64,000 nucleotides of DNA, taken from contig JAZNFA010000009.1 of NCBI GenBank assembly GCA_045588915.1, positions 30,975 through 94,974 on the forward strand. Reading direction: 5' to 3'. The notes beneath the pieces are model-generated. The model was not told the DNA's origin, did no database searches, and saw only the letters and a list, made by a program, of their open reading frames with translations. Source of the stretch: RGIG8050 sp045588915. Lineage in GTDB: Bacteria; Bacillota; Clostridia; Christensenellales; UBA1242. The translations under genes and the position numbers were made by a program. This document shows, in pieces, positions 16,182 through 22,977 of this stretch; positions within the stretch are counted from its first letter, which is position 1; every line of letters starts with the position of its first letter.

Positions 16182-17669
16182 ATGGAATTAGAAGTAACCA
16201 AAGCAGCAAAAAAAGTATTATTTGTTGGGGAAGAACGCATCTGTCGTCAAGTCGCGTATGTTTTAGGTTACGAAGAATATGAATTGTTGGATGAACTTAC
16301 CGAAGAAAATTATTTAAAATTTAAAGATTATGAAATTTACGTTAGTGAATTTAAACGTAAAAGTAAAAAGATTGTAGCAAAAGGTTTGTTGAAAAACAAA
16401 GAAATAAAATATTTAGAAGACATTTGCCGTGCGATTGATAAAGAATATAAAGCAAATTATAGTAGGAATAAAGCAAAAGACTTAGCTAATAGGTTAAATG
16501 TAAAATCTTTTTTTTATAATTTATTAAGGTCTTGTTGGCTTTTTATAAAAGTATTTTGTACAAAATTTTACGCAAAACGTTTTATGTATCACAAGATTAA
16601 AGATAAAAATAAATATTTTTTGCAATATTTAAAAGCTTCAGAGTTGTTTTTGTTTGTGTTATATGCGCCAATTAATAAACAAATAGAATGCTCATTATTA
16701 GAAAATCATCTATATATTAAAGATAATGGTGATGTCTTAGGGTGTTGTTCTTTCGGTTTTCCTTTTGGAAATATAATGTTTGGCGTTCTTGATGATATTT
16801 ATCACAGTTTGTATGCTCGAATTGTTAAATTATCATCATTGAATAGATCTTTTTGTTTATGTGATATGAATTGCTGGCGTTCTGATTTTGGTAAAATAAA
16901 TAATAATTTACCATTAAAACCAATGAAAATAGTAAAGATTCCAAAATCTATAAATATAGCAATTGATCGTAGTTGTAATTTATGTTGTAAATCTTGTAGA
17001 AATCATCGATATGTATCTAGTAATTTTCATTTAGATAAACTACAGATATTAAATAAAAAAATTAAGGAATCCGGTTATTTGGATAAAACACAAGTATTGT
17101 ATTTTGCGGGACAAGGGGAAGTTTTTTATAGTTCATATTACCGTGAATTGTTAAAAACAGAATTAAAGCGTAAAAATATTGTAATATTATCTAATGGGAC
17201 GTTATTTAATATTGATAATTGGAATTGGTTAAAAGATAAATACGAAACAATAGATGTTATAATCTCAGTTGATGCAGCAACAGCAAAAACTTACCGTGAA
17301 CTTAGAGGTGGTGATTTTAATAATTTAATAAATAATCTTGAAATGTTGGCTAATTTACATAAACAAGGTGCAATTTGTAGTTTTAGTCTAAATTTTGTTG
17401 TACAACGCGATAACTTCCATGAAATGATTGAATTTGTAAAATTAGGGAAAAAACTTGGTGTTGATCGTGTTGAATTTCAACGTATGAATAATTTTGGTAA
17501 TCTAACTAAGAAAGTTTTTCTGAATCGTTGCTTAATTATTGATGATAAATACCTAGACTATGAATTATGGCAAGTATTGCAAGATCCAATATTTAAAGAG
17601 CCAATTGTCGATTTAAGTGGGTTTAATCGTTATTTGGTTGCTTCGAAGGAAAAATACGAAAATAGGTAA
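16182..17669 (+). CDS. Radical SAM protein with a SPASM-like Cys cluster placed before the core
   Basis: 495 residues. An N-terminal Rossmann-like piece (KVLFVGEERICRQVAYVLGY) opens the protein. Around residues 165-240 a SPASM-like block follows: KDNGDVLGCCSFGFPFGN, then FCLCDMNCW. The radical SAM core starts near residue 262 with IDRSCNLCCKSCRNH (CxxxCxxC), then FAGQGEVF, ILSNGTL and ISVDAATAKTYRELRGG. SPASM domains usually sit after the core, so this order is unusual. A single gene between pfl and pdaA; no peptide substrate is seen nearby. Function unknown. Confidence 0.75.
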   Translation: MELEVTKAAKKVLFVGEERICRQVAYVLGYEEYELLDELTEENYLKFKDYEIYVSEFKRKSKKIVAKGLLKNKEIKYLEDICRAIDKEYKANYSRNKAKDLANRLNVKSFFYNLLRSCWLFIKVFCTKFYAKRFMYHKIKDKNKYFLQYLKASELFLFVLYAPINKQIECSLLENHLYIKDNGDVLGCCSFGFPFGNIMFGVLDDIYHSLYARIVKLSSLNRSFCLCDMNCWRSDFGKINNNLPLKPMKIVKIPKSINIAIDRSCNLCCKSCRNHRYVSSNFHLDKLQILNKKIKESGYLDKTQVLYFAGQGEVFYSSYYRELLKTELKRKNIVILSNGTLFNIDNWNWLKDKYETIDVIISVDAATAKTYRELRGGDFNNLINNLEMLANLHKQGAICSFSLNFVVQRDNFHEMIEFVKLGKKLGVDRVEFQRMNNFGNLTKKVFLNRCLIIDDKYLDYELWQVLQDPIFKEPIVDLSGFNRYLVASKEKYENR

Positions 17670-17696
17670 TATTTTTGATTTACTTATTCCATACTA
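17666..17696 (+). promoter_or_regulatory. Putative forespore (sigma-G/F type) promoter of pdaA
   Basis: CATACTA (17690-17696) is the sigma-G/sigma-F -10 consensus. It is preceded by an 18-base spacer and GTAATA (17666-17671), a partial match to TGAATA. The pdaA ATG begins 5 bases after CATACT, so this mRNA also looks leaderless. Confidence 0.55.
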
Positions 17697-17700
17697 AAGT

Positions 17701-18423
17701 ATGCGAAAGTTTTTGTTGGCTGGTGTTTGTTGGGGGATGGCTTTGTTGGCGGCTGTGACTGGGGGTGCTGGCGAGGTTGTGAATTGGGGGTTGAGTCATA
17801 AGGGAAATGAAACTACGCCGTCGGTAAGTGCGTTGGGGGCTGGGTTATTAAAAGAGTATGACGGTTTGTATGTAGGCGACACAAGTAATAAGCAAGTTTA
17901 TTTAACTTTTGATTTAGGTTACGAAGCCGGTTATACAGGCGAAGTTTTAGATCTATTAAAAGAACACCAAATCAAAGGTTTATTTTTCTTATGTGGTAAT
18001 TATTTAAGTCAAACTGATTTAATTTTAAGAATGCAAAATGAAGGTCATCAGTTGGGAAATCATACGAACAAGCATCGTGATTTACCAAGCTTGGATGAAG
18101 AGGGGATCCGACGTGATATCAAGGATTTACAGTTGCCATCAAATGTTAAATTTTTTCGACCACCACAGGGGCGATTTGATGAGAAAACTTTGCGTGTAGC
18201 AAGTGAGGAAGGTTTGCGTGCTGTTTTATGGAGTTTGGCGATTGAGGATTGGCAAAAAACACCTAAATTAAATGTTGATGCTTGTGTAGATAAAATTTTA
18301 AAACGTGTGCATTCTGGTGCGATAATGTTGTTCCATATTACAAATCCTGGAACGCCAGAAATGTTGCGTAAGCTTGTTCCAGCATTGCAAGCGAAAGGGT
18401 ACTCGTTTGGTGAACTAGCTTAA
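17701..18423 (+). CDS. pdaA: PdaA-like peptidoglycan N-acetylmuramic acid deacetylase (spore cortex)
   Basis: 240 residues. Signal peptide or membrane anchor at 1-22, then VNWGLSHKGNETTPSVSALG and YVGDTSNKQVYLTFDLGYEAGYTG, the PdaA-specific form of the NodB deacetylase domain (Asp in TFDLGYE, His pair in GNHTNKH, RPPQGRFDE, final LFHITNPG). PdaA makes muramic delta-lactam in the spore cortex, needed for germination. In Bacillus it is sigma-G controlled, which agrees with the CATACTA box here. The 3' end overlaps the convergent gene by 4 bases. Confidence 0.88.
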   Translation: MRKFLLAGVCWGMALLAAVTGGAGEVVNWGLSHKGNETTPSVSALGAGLLKEYDGLYVGDTSNKQVYLTFDLGYEAGYTGEVLDLLKEHQIKGLFFLCGNYLSQTDLILRMQNEGHQLGNHTNKHRDLPSLDEEGIRRDIKDLQLPSNVKFFRPPQGRFDEKTLRVASEEGLRAVLWSLAIEDWQKTPKLNVDACVDKILKRVHSGAIMLFHITNPGTPEMLRKLVPALQAKGYSFGELA

Positions 18424-18965
18424 CCGATGTAAACGGGTGAATTAAATTTCGTATCATTACTAATGACGACGTCGGCAAAGGCAAGTCGACGCAGAATGGC
18501 ACATTCTCGCCTTATGTCGTGGCGGTCAATAATAAAGACTTCAACAGCTCCCCAAATAAAAACCCAAGTTGTAACTTCAAAGATTGTAATTACAAAAAAA
18601 TTACCAATAAAATGTTCTGCAAAAAAATAAAGCACCATTGCTAACATACCAATAAAAAACAAGGCAAGCGATAAACGAGTGTTGGAATGAAGTTTACGTT
18701 TAGCAATGTCATATTCATCGTGAAAATGGCGATGGATTCGGCGAGTAATATCTGACCGACGTAGGTTATTGTCTTCCGTGTGGATATTGATGATAAAATT
18801 TTCTTTTGCTGGTAATGGAAAAATATGTTCAGCTTTTTCAATTAAATAATCACTAAGTTCTGGATTGATGTTGTCATCATCATAAGTATAATTTGATAAT
18901 AATTCATCAGCATTTTTAATTTTGACGTGTAAAGATAATTTATCGTTCTGTAAATGATCTCTCAT
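18420..18965 (-). CDS. Unknown membrane protein with two helices
   Basis: 181 residues. A charged cytoplasmic N-terminus of about 105 residues is followed by two hydrophobic segments (about 107-145, LALFFIGMLAMVLYFF and a second FVITIFEVTTWVFIWGAV) and a charged tail. No family recognised. The ATG at 18965 is 5 bases after CATAAT, with TTGACA 17 bases further up, so it is another leaderless candidate. It runs convergent to pdaA. Confidence 0.65.
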   Translation of the reverse strand: MRDHLQNDKLSLHVKIKNADELLSNYTYDDDNINPELSDYLIEKAEHIFPLPAKENFIINIHTEDNNLRRSDITRRIHRHFHDEYDIAKRKLHSNTRLSLALFFIGMLAMVLYFFAEHFIGNFFVITIFEVTTWVFIWGAVEVFIIDRHDIRRECAILRRLAFADVVISNDTKFNSPVYIG

Positions 18966-18970
18966 ACTAC

Positions 18971-18999
18971 ATTATGAAATAACATAAGAACCTTGTCAA
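18971..18999 (-). promoter_or_regulatory. Promoter of the 181-residue membrane protein gene
   Basis: On the minus strand: consensus TTGACA (18994-18999), 17-base spacer, CATAAT (18971-18976), then 5 bases to the ATG. Confidence 0.75.
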
Positions 19000-19008
19000 A
19001 CGCTTGAC

Positions 19009-19037
19009 TTTATTTTCGAAAGAGTATAGAATAACAT
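19009..19037 (+). promoter_or_regulatory. Promoter of tRNA-Val(TAC)
   Basis: TTGACT, 17 bases, TAGAAT, ending about 15 bases before the tRNA. Divergent from the minus-strand promoter at 18971-18999. Coordinates are within two bases. Confidence 0.65.
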
Positions 19038-19045
19038 ATAACTAT

Positions 19046-19121
19046 GGAAGTTTAGCTCAGTTGGGAGAGCAACTGCCTTACAAGCAGTAGGTCATAGGTT
19101 CGAGCCCTATAACTTCCACCA
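19046..19121 (+). tRNA. tRNA-Val (anticodon TAC), CCA encoded
   Basis: Acceptor GGAAGTT/AACTTCC, D-arm GCTCAGTTGGGAGAGC, anticodon arm ACTGC-CTTACAA-GCAGT giving TAC, T-arm CATAGGTTCGAGCCCTAT, and encoded CCA. Confidence 0.95.
19082..19099 (+). repeat. 18-bp tRNA-Val core, left copy of direct repeat
   Basis: The segment AAGCAGTAGGTCATAGGT inside tRNA-Val recurs exactly at 20282-20299, 1200 bases downstream. It spans the 3' side of the anticodon stem to the T-stem, a common attachment site position for tRNA-integrating elements. Confidence 0.7.
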
Positions 19122-19127
19122 TTTAAA

Positions 19128-19142
19128 AATAATCCGAACCAA
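19128..19142 (+). repeat. 15-bp motif AATAATCCGAACCAA behind tRNA-Val(TAC)
   Basis: The same 15 bases occur at 20606-20620, in each case 6 bases after the CCA of a tRNA-Val. They suggest that the 3' flanks of the two tRNA genes share ancestry or a function. Confidence 0.75.
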
Positions 19143-19175
19143 AACCGAATTTTAAGTGAATTATTTTTTAATATA

Positions 19176-19204
19176 TTTACTTTTTTTGTTGCGAGTCGTA
19201 TACT
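19176..19204 (+). promoter_or_regulatory. Promoter of the 351-residue cargo gene
   Basis: TTTACT (19176-19181), 17-base spacer, TATACT (19199-19204), then 6 bases to the ATG at 19211. Leaderless type. Confidence 0.7.
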
Positions 19205-19210
19205 GTTTAT

Positions 19211-20266
19211 ATGGATAAATACTCATATAAATTACATCGTACTCTAACAAATATAGAGAAGGGTTTTATTGATTATTATATTTTGGATAAAAACGAATTA
19301 GCTCTATATGTTGCTAGTGATGAATTTAAAGCTAAGGAACAAGGAAAGTTATCCTGTACTGATTATACAAAAGAAAATTTGGTTCATTATTTAAACGACC
19401 ATTCTAAGGACCAAATTATAACTCCGGATGTTTATCGTAAAGAACAAGAAGGAAAGCATTGGGATAAAAATTGGCTTGATCAGCTCTTTGGTAAAGATTT
19501 TGAAGAAGATATAGAATCTTATAAAAGCGACTATACAGAACGCTTTGCAGAAACTGTGATTTCTTATATGGAGAGAAAAATAAAAAACCAATTTTGGATT
19601 GAATATTTGCCTGCATATAAGACGGATATTACAAATACGATTCAAGATTACGAGAAAATGTTAAAAGATCCTGCCACTTGTTTGGGGGAATCTGCTTACT
19701 TTGATGTTGTTTCTGATCTTTTAGAAAATAGTGTGAAAAATGATAAAAAGAATGATAGTAGTGTTCCTTTTTATCAATTATTCCGAGAATCGTTTATTTC
19801 TATTATGAATGAGAAATTCGGAATTGATGAAAAATTAACAGAGATTAGTTTAGAAAAGAACTCACAGTTATGGCGTCCATGTGTAATGTTTGAAACTTAT
19901 CAAAAAACAGTTGCGCAAAAAGGTTTACCGTATTCTGTTCCAGATAAATATAAAGAAACTTTGTTAAAAATGTTTGAGTATGAATATTATCAAGATAATA
20001 AAAAAATTATTGACGAGTTGGGTGTTGCTACTGATAATATGAAATTAAATGCAAAACAAGTTGGACGTTTGAATGCCATGATTGAAAAAATTGAGAAAAA
20101 AATAGTTAAAAAACAAGAAAAATTTTATCAAACACATTCAAAACAATCTCATACAGAAAATATGGAAATTTCGTTTAACAAGAAAAAACGAAACATTATC
20201 TTGGCAAAAGGTTTGAAAGAAGAAATAAATAACCAAAAAAATAATGATGATGGTCGAACGATGTAA
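19211..20266 (+). CDS. Unknown hydrophilic protein between tRNA-Val repeats
   Basis: 351 residues, highly charged, no signal peptide or membrane segment, no recognised motif. It is rich in K, E, Y and N, and mostly alpha-helical in appearance; the C-terminal 70 residues (from about NAMIEKIEKKIVKKQEKFY) look like a coiled coil with a basic tail. It is the only gene between the two copies of an 18-bp tRNA-Val segment, so it is probably the cargo of a small integrated element. Function unknown; defence or phage-satellite cargo is possible but unsupported by motif. Confidence 0.6.
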   Translation: MDKYSYKLHRTLTNIEKGFIDYYILDKNELALYVASDEFKAKEQGKLSCTDYTKENLVHYLNDHSKDQIITPDVYRKEQEGKHWDKNWLDQLFGKDFEEDIESYKSDYTERFAETVISYMERKIKNQFWIEYLPAYKTDITNTIQDYEKMLKDPATCLGESAYFDVVSDLLENSVKNDKKNDSSVPFYQLFRESFISIMNEKFGIDEKLTEISLEKNSQLWRPCVMFETYQKTVAQKGLPYSVPDKYKETLLKMFEYEYYQDNKKIIDELGVATDNMKLNAKQVGRLNAMIEKIEKKIVKKQEKFYQTHSKQSHTENMEISFNKKKRNIILAKGLKEEINNQKNNDDGRTM

Positions 20267-20281
20267 GTTTGTTACATGGGG

Positions 20282-20299
20282 AAGCAGTAGGTCATAGGT
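20282..20299 (+). repeat. 18-bp partial tRNA-Val copy, right copy of direct repeat
   Basis: An exact 18-base match to 19082-19099, diverging from tRNA-Val on both sides (preceded by GGG, followed by AAATAAAG). It looks like an attR-type remnant rather than a tRNA gene, since no arms can form. Confidence 0.7.
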
Positions 20300-20348
20300 A
20301 AATAAAGCAAAGTGGTTTGCGTTCTCGACACAAGGGGGTGTGTTATAA

Positions 20349-20401
20349 CAAAAAATCCGACAAACGAACCTTGATAGTAAATCGTTTATCGGATTTTTTT
20401 T
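20349..20401. terminator. Bidirectional terminator after the tRNA-Val insert
   Basis: AAAAATCCGA (20351-20360) pairs with TCGGATTTTT (20389-20398), and AAACGA with TCGTTT inside. A-run and T-run flank the stem. Confidence 0.8.
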
Positions 20402-20524
20402 AATGAGGTTAGTTAAACTTTTTCGTTTACTGCCTAACCCTAATAGTATTATGTGCAGGATGATAAATTTTAAACATAAAAATAATTGTTTTGAAAAAAT
20501 GATAAATATGATAAAATAAGATAT

Positions 20525-20599
20525 GGGCAATTAACTCAGCGGGAGAGTATCCGCTTGACGTGCGGAAAGCCACAGGTTCGAACCCTGTATTGCCCACCA
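20525..20599 (+). tRNA. tRNA-Val (anticodon GAC), CCA encoded
   Basis: Acceptor GGGCAAT/ATTGCCC, anticodon arm TCCGC-TTGACGT-GCGGA giving GAC, T-arm CACAGGTTCGAACCCTGT, encoded CCA. A TAAAAT box lies about 10 bases upstream. No terminator separates it from the following phosphatase gene. Confidence 0.94.
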
Positions 20600-20605
20600 T
20601 TCAGG

Positions 20606-20620
20606 AATAATCCGAACCAA
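20606..20620 (+). repeat. 15-bp motif AATAATCCGAACCAA behind tRNA-Val(GAC)
   Basis: Second exact copy of the 19128-19142 motif, at the same distance from the tRNA 3' end. Confidence 0.75.
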
Positions 20621-20642
20621 TATCGTTAATTGTGAGGAAATA

Positions 20643-21272
20643 ATGGAAAATACAATTGTTTATTTGATTAGACATGCTGAAACTGTTGACGAAATGGGTA
20701 TTAGAAATACGAACGAAGATTCGCAGTTAATCAATGAAAAAGAAATTTTATCGGTTGAGGGTGAAGAACAAGCTAAAAAATTAAGTGAACATAAAGAACT
20801 AAAAAATTTAGACATGATTTGGTCAAGTAGTTATACCAGGGCAAAAGCAACAGCTAAATACATAGCTCATGTTAACAATTTATCTTTTAATATAGATAAT
20901 GATCTTAGTGAAAGAAAGTTAGGTAATTTAAAAGAGTTAGGTGTTTTTATGCAAGGTAAGGCTACCAGAGATCCTTCACAAGAACAACTTTTGGATAGAA
21001 CTTTTAGAATTTCAGATGGTGAAAGTGCAGAACAAACTAGGGTAAGAATGAATCGGTTCTTTGATAAAATCTTGCAAGAGTCCGAAGGTCAAAGAATTGC
21101 TGTTGTTAGTCATGGTGGTTCTATTAAATTTTTCTTATTAAATTGGTGTGAGGTGAATAAAGATGTAAGACTAGTTTATAAGAAAGAAACTGTTTTAAAT
21201 ATTAAGTCACCCTGTGTACTAAAATTAACTTTCAATAAAGAAGAATTAATCGATCTAGAACAACTAATTTAA
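20643..21272 (+). CDS. Histidine phosphatase family protein
   Basis: 209 residues of the phosphoglycerate-mutase-like superfamily. The phosphorylated His is in VYLIRHAETVDEMG (RHAE, about residue 12). IWSSSYTRAKATAKYIA holds the second Arg, SERKLGNLKE the acidic region, and VSHGGSIKFFL the late catalytic His. Substrate unknown. The ATG has GTGAGG 6 bases upstream, and the gene lies 43 bases behind tRNA-Val(GAC) without a promoter or terminator between, so tRNA and mRNA may share a transcript. Confidence 0.85.
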   Translation: MENTIVYLIRHAETVDEMGIRNTNEDSQLINEKEILSVEGEEQAKKLSEHKELKNLDMIWSSSYTRAKATAKYIAHVNNLSFNIDNDLSERKLGNLKELGVFMQGKATRDPSQEQLLDRTFRISDGESAEQTRVRMNRFFDKILQESEGQRIAVVSHGGSIKFFLLNWCEVNKDVRLVYKKETVLNIKSPCVLKLTFNKEELIDLEQLI

Positions 21273-21361
21273 TAAGTGTTCTGTATGTTTGCATTAAAAA
21301 ATCCACAATCGTAAATCTTTTATGAATTTTCATGAAATGGTGCTGGTGTGTACATCATAAA

Positions 21362-22243
21362 TTATTTCAAATATTTTGCATTGAGTTTGTTTTTGTAAGT
21401 TTCTACGTAGGCTTGAAGGTCATCTTCTTTGATGCCGTCGACGTAATCGTAGTCTTTATCAAATTTACCTTCACTAGTGAAGGTAATAACCATACATACC
21501 CATTTGTGCTTTTCTGGTAATCTGGTGCGGAAAGATTTGATTTCATTATTTAATTTCATGAGTTGTTCTTGTAGAATATCTTTTTTCCCTGCTTCTGGTT
21601 CAGGAAGTAAGTTAAAGCAATCTACATATTTACCATTTTCTAGCTTAATAAAATATTTGAAAAATCCACAGTCATCTTTATAATAACCTGCATAGAAAAC
21701 AACTTCTTGCCAGCTATGTGGCAAATATTCTTGCAAAATATTAACGACTTTTTGTGTCATTTGTTGATCTGCTTTCATGATTTTTTCAATATCAGTTTCT
21801 TTGAATTGTTTCTTTTTGAAAATATTTAATAATCCCATTTTCTTCTCCTTTGTTTTATTTTCTTTTTTTATTTGATTACTATTTTCGTATTGTTCACTCC
21901 ATTTCTGATCATGTTTAGGAAATGTTTCAGTGATATCATCAACGTTGTAATCAAAATTTATTTTTCCGTCAGCAGTTGCTTCTAAAGTAAGAATACCCCA
22001 CATATCTTTAGGTAACTTTTCTTTTTCTTCGGTAAAAATGTCGCTAATCGAAAAATATAATTTTCTTAAAGTTAATTTATCATATCCTAAATTAAAACCA
22101 TTGATATATCCATTTCCAAGATCTAGATAAAATTTATAAGAAATCACGTTTTTACAAAATGCAAAATATAAAGCTAGTTTGTGCCACTTCTTTTTAGTGT
22201 ACTTAGTAATTACTTTTAGAATTTCTTTAACTTTGGTTTTCAT
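21362..22243 (-). CDS. Tandem DUF600/YezG-like protein with an internal ribosome-binding site
   Basis: 293 residues when read from ATG at 22243, 14 bases after the lysoplasmalogenase-like gene. The C-terminal half matches the DUF600 (YezG immunity-like) pattern: HSWQEVVFYAGYYKDD, FKYFIKLENGKYVDCFNL, FRTRLPEKHKWVCMVITFTSEGKFDKDYDY. The N-terminal half repeats the scheme weakly (LALYFAFC, FYLDLGNGYINGFNLGYDK, TADGKINFDYN). Between them, AAAGGAG sits 6 bases before an in-frame ATG at 21838, so a shorter protein is probably also made. YezG-type proteins act as antitoxins to LXG or nuclease toxins; no toxin is seen here. Confidence 0.65.
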   Translation of the reverse strand: MKTKVKEILKVITKYTKKKWHKLALYFAFCKNVISYKFYLDLGNGYINGFNLGYDKLTLRKLYFSISDIFTEEKEKLPKDMWGILTLEATADGKINFDYNVDDITETFPKHDQKWSEQYENSNQIKKENKTKEKKMGLLNIFKKKQFKETDIEKIMKADQQMTQKVVNILQEYLPHSWQEVVFYAGYYKDDCGFFKYFIKLENGKYVDCFNLLPEPEAGKKDILQEQLMKLNNEIKSFRTRLPEKHKWVCMVITFTSEGKFDKDYDYVDGIKEDDLQAYVETYKNKLNAKYLK

Positions 22244-22257
22244 ATTTTTTCTCTTCG

Positions 22258-22953
22258 TTAAATATTTTTTTCTTGTTGTGTTTTGTGGGTGAAAATTGCT
22301 GTGGCAAGGATACATTCGGCAGGGTAATAGGTAACTAAGCATAAAACATCAAAGACAGGGGAAAGATTGCCGAAGACGTTAAGGAGTAACATTAAGTCAG
22401 AGAAAAAGAAAAGGATACTACCCACTGCAAGAAGAATATTTTGGGGTGTTGGTTGAGTGACCAAATTGGCAATACTTTTACCGACCATTAAAGAAATAAT
22501 GAGCGCATAGGCGATGACGATAATTTGCATTAACAAGCCACCGAAATCAAAAATTGGCACAAATAAGATTAAAATGATTGCCGGAATAAAAATGGCAAGT
22601 CCGTAAATTAAATCACTTGGTTTGAATTTTTGGACAAAATTATAAGCAACGAAATACCAAATATGACCAACGGCGAAGAGTAGTGCGCCAACGATAAATT
22701 CAATGTTTAATAAAATATCGCCTAACATCGCAAAGAAAAGTCCGATTGTCATAATGATGGGAAAATGTAATGCTTGACGTTTGGTGATGATGACGTAGGT
22801 TAAATTAACAAGTCCGAGCAGGACAAAGAAAATACTGGTTATGGCTTTGATTGCCAGGCCACCCAAAGTAATATAGCAAATATCACCTAACACGACGGCG
22901 AATATCAAGGCAATATTCAATGGTAAGATAATGTTGCGAAAAATGTTTTTCAT
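22258..22953 (-). CDS. YhhN/TMEM86-family membrane protein, lysoplasmalogenase-like
   Basis: 231 residues, almost entirely hydrophobic, about eight membrane helices. Family marks are FFAMLGDILLNIEF, AVGHIWYFVAYN and a late SILFFFSDLMLLLN, which carry the conserved Asp/His residues of the YhhN family. Characterised members cleave the vinyl ether of lysoplasmalogen, releasing a fatty aldehyde. The operon position after an aldehyde dehydrogenase and an alcohol dehydrogenase fits that reaction (inference). It starts 25 bases after the aldehyde dehydrogenase, behind AAAAGGAG. Confidence 0.8.
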   Translation of the reverse strand: MKNIFRNIILPLNIALIFAVVLGDICYITLGGLAIKAITSIFFVLLGLVNLTYVIITKRQALHFPIIMTIGLFFAMLGDILLNIEFIVGALLFAVGHIWYFVAYNFVQKFKPSDLIYGLAIFIPAIILILFVPIFDFGGLLMQIIVIAYALIISLMVGKSIANLVTQPTPQNILLAVGSILFFFSDLMLLLNVFGNLSPVFDVLCLVTYYPAECILATAIFTHKTQQEKNI

Positions 22954-22977
22954 TTTAACTCCTTTTAAATTTTTGGT

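Noticed and set aside
20282..20299. Second tRNA-Val gene or pseudo-tRNA
   Set aside because: Only 18 bases match; neither acceptor stem nor D-arm is present, so it was listed as a repeat.
22244..22342. 33-codon N-terminal extension of the DUF600 gene
   Set aside because: It lies inside the end of the lysoplasmalogenase-like gene and reads as Pro/His/Cys-rich out-of-frame sequence. The ATG at 22243 is more plausible.
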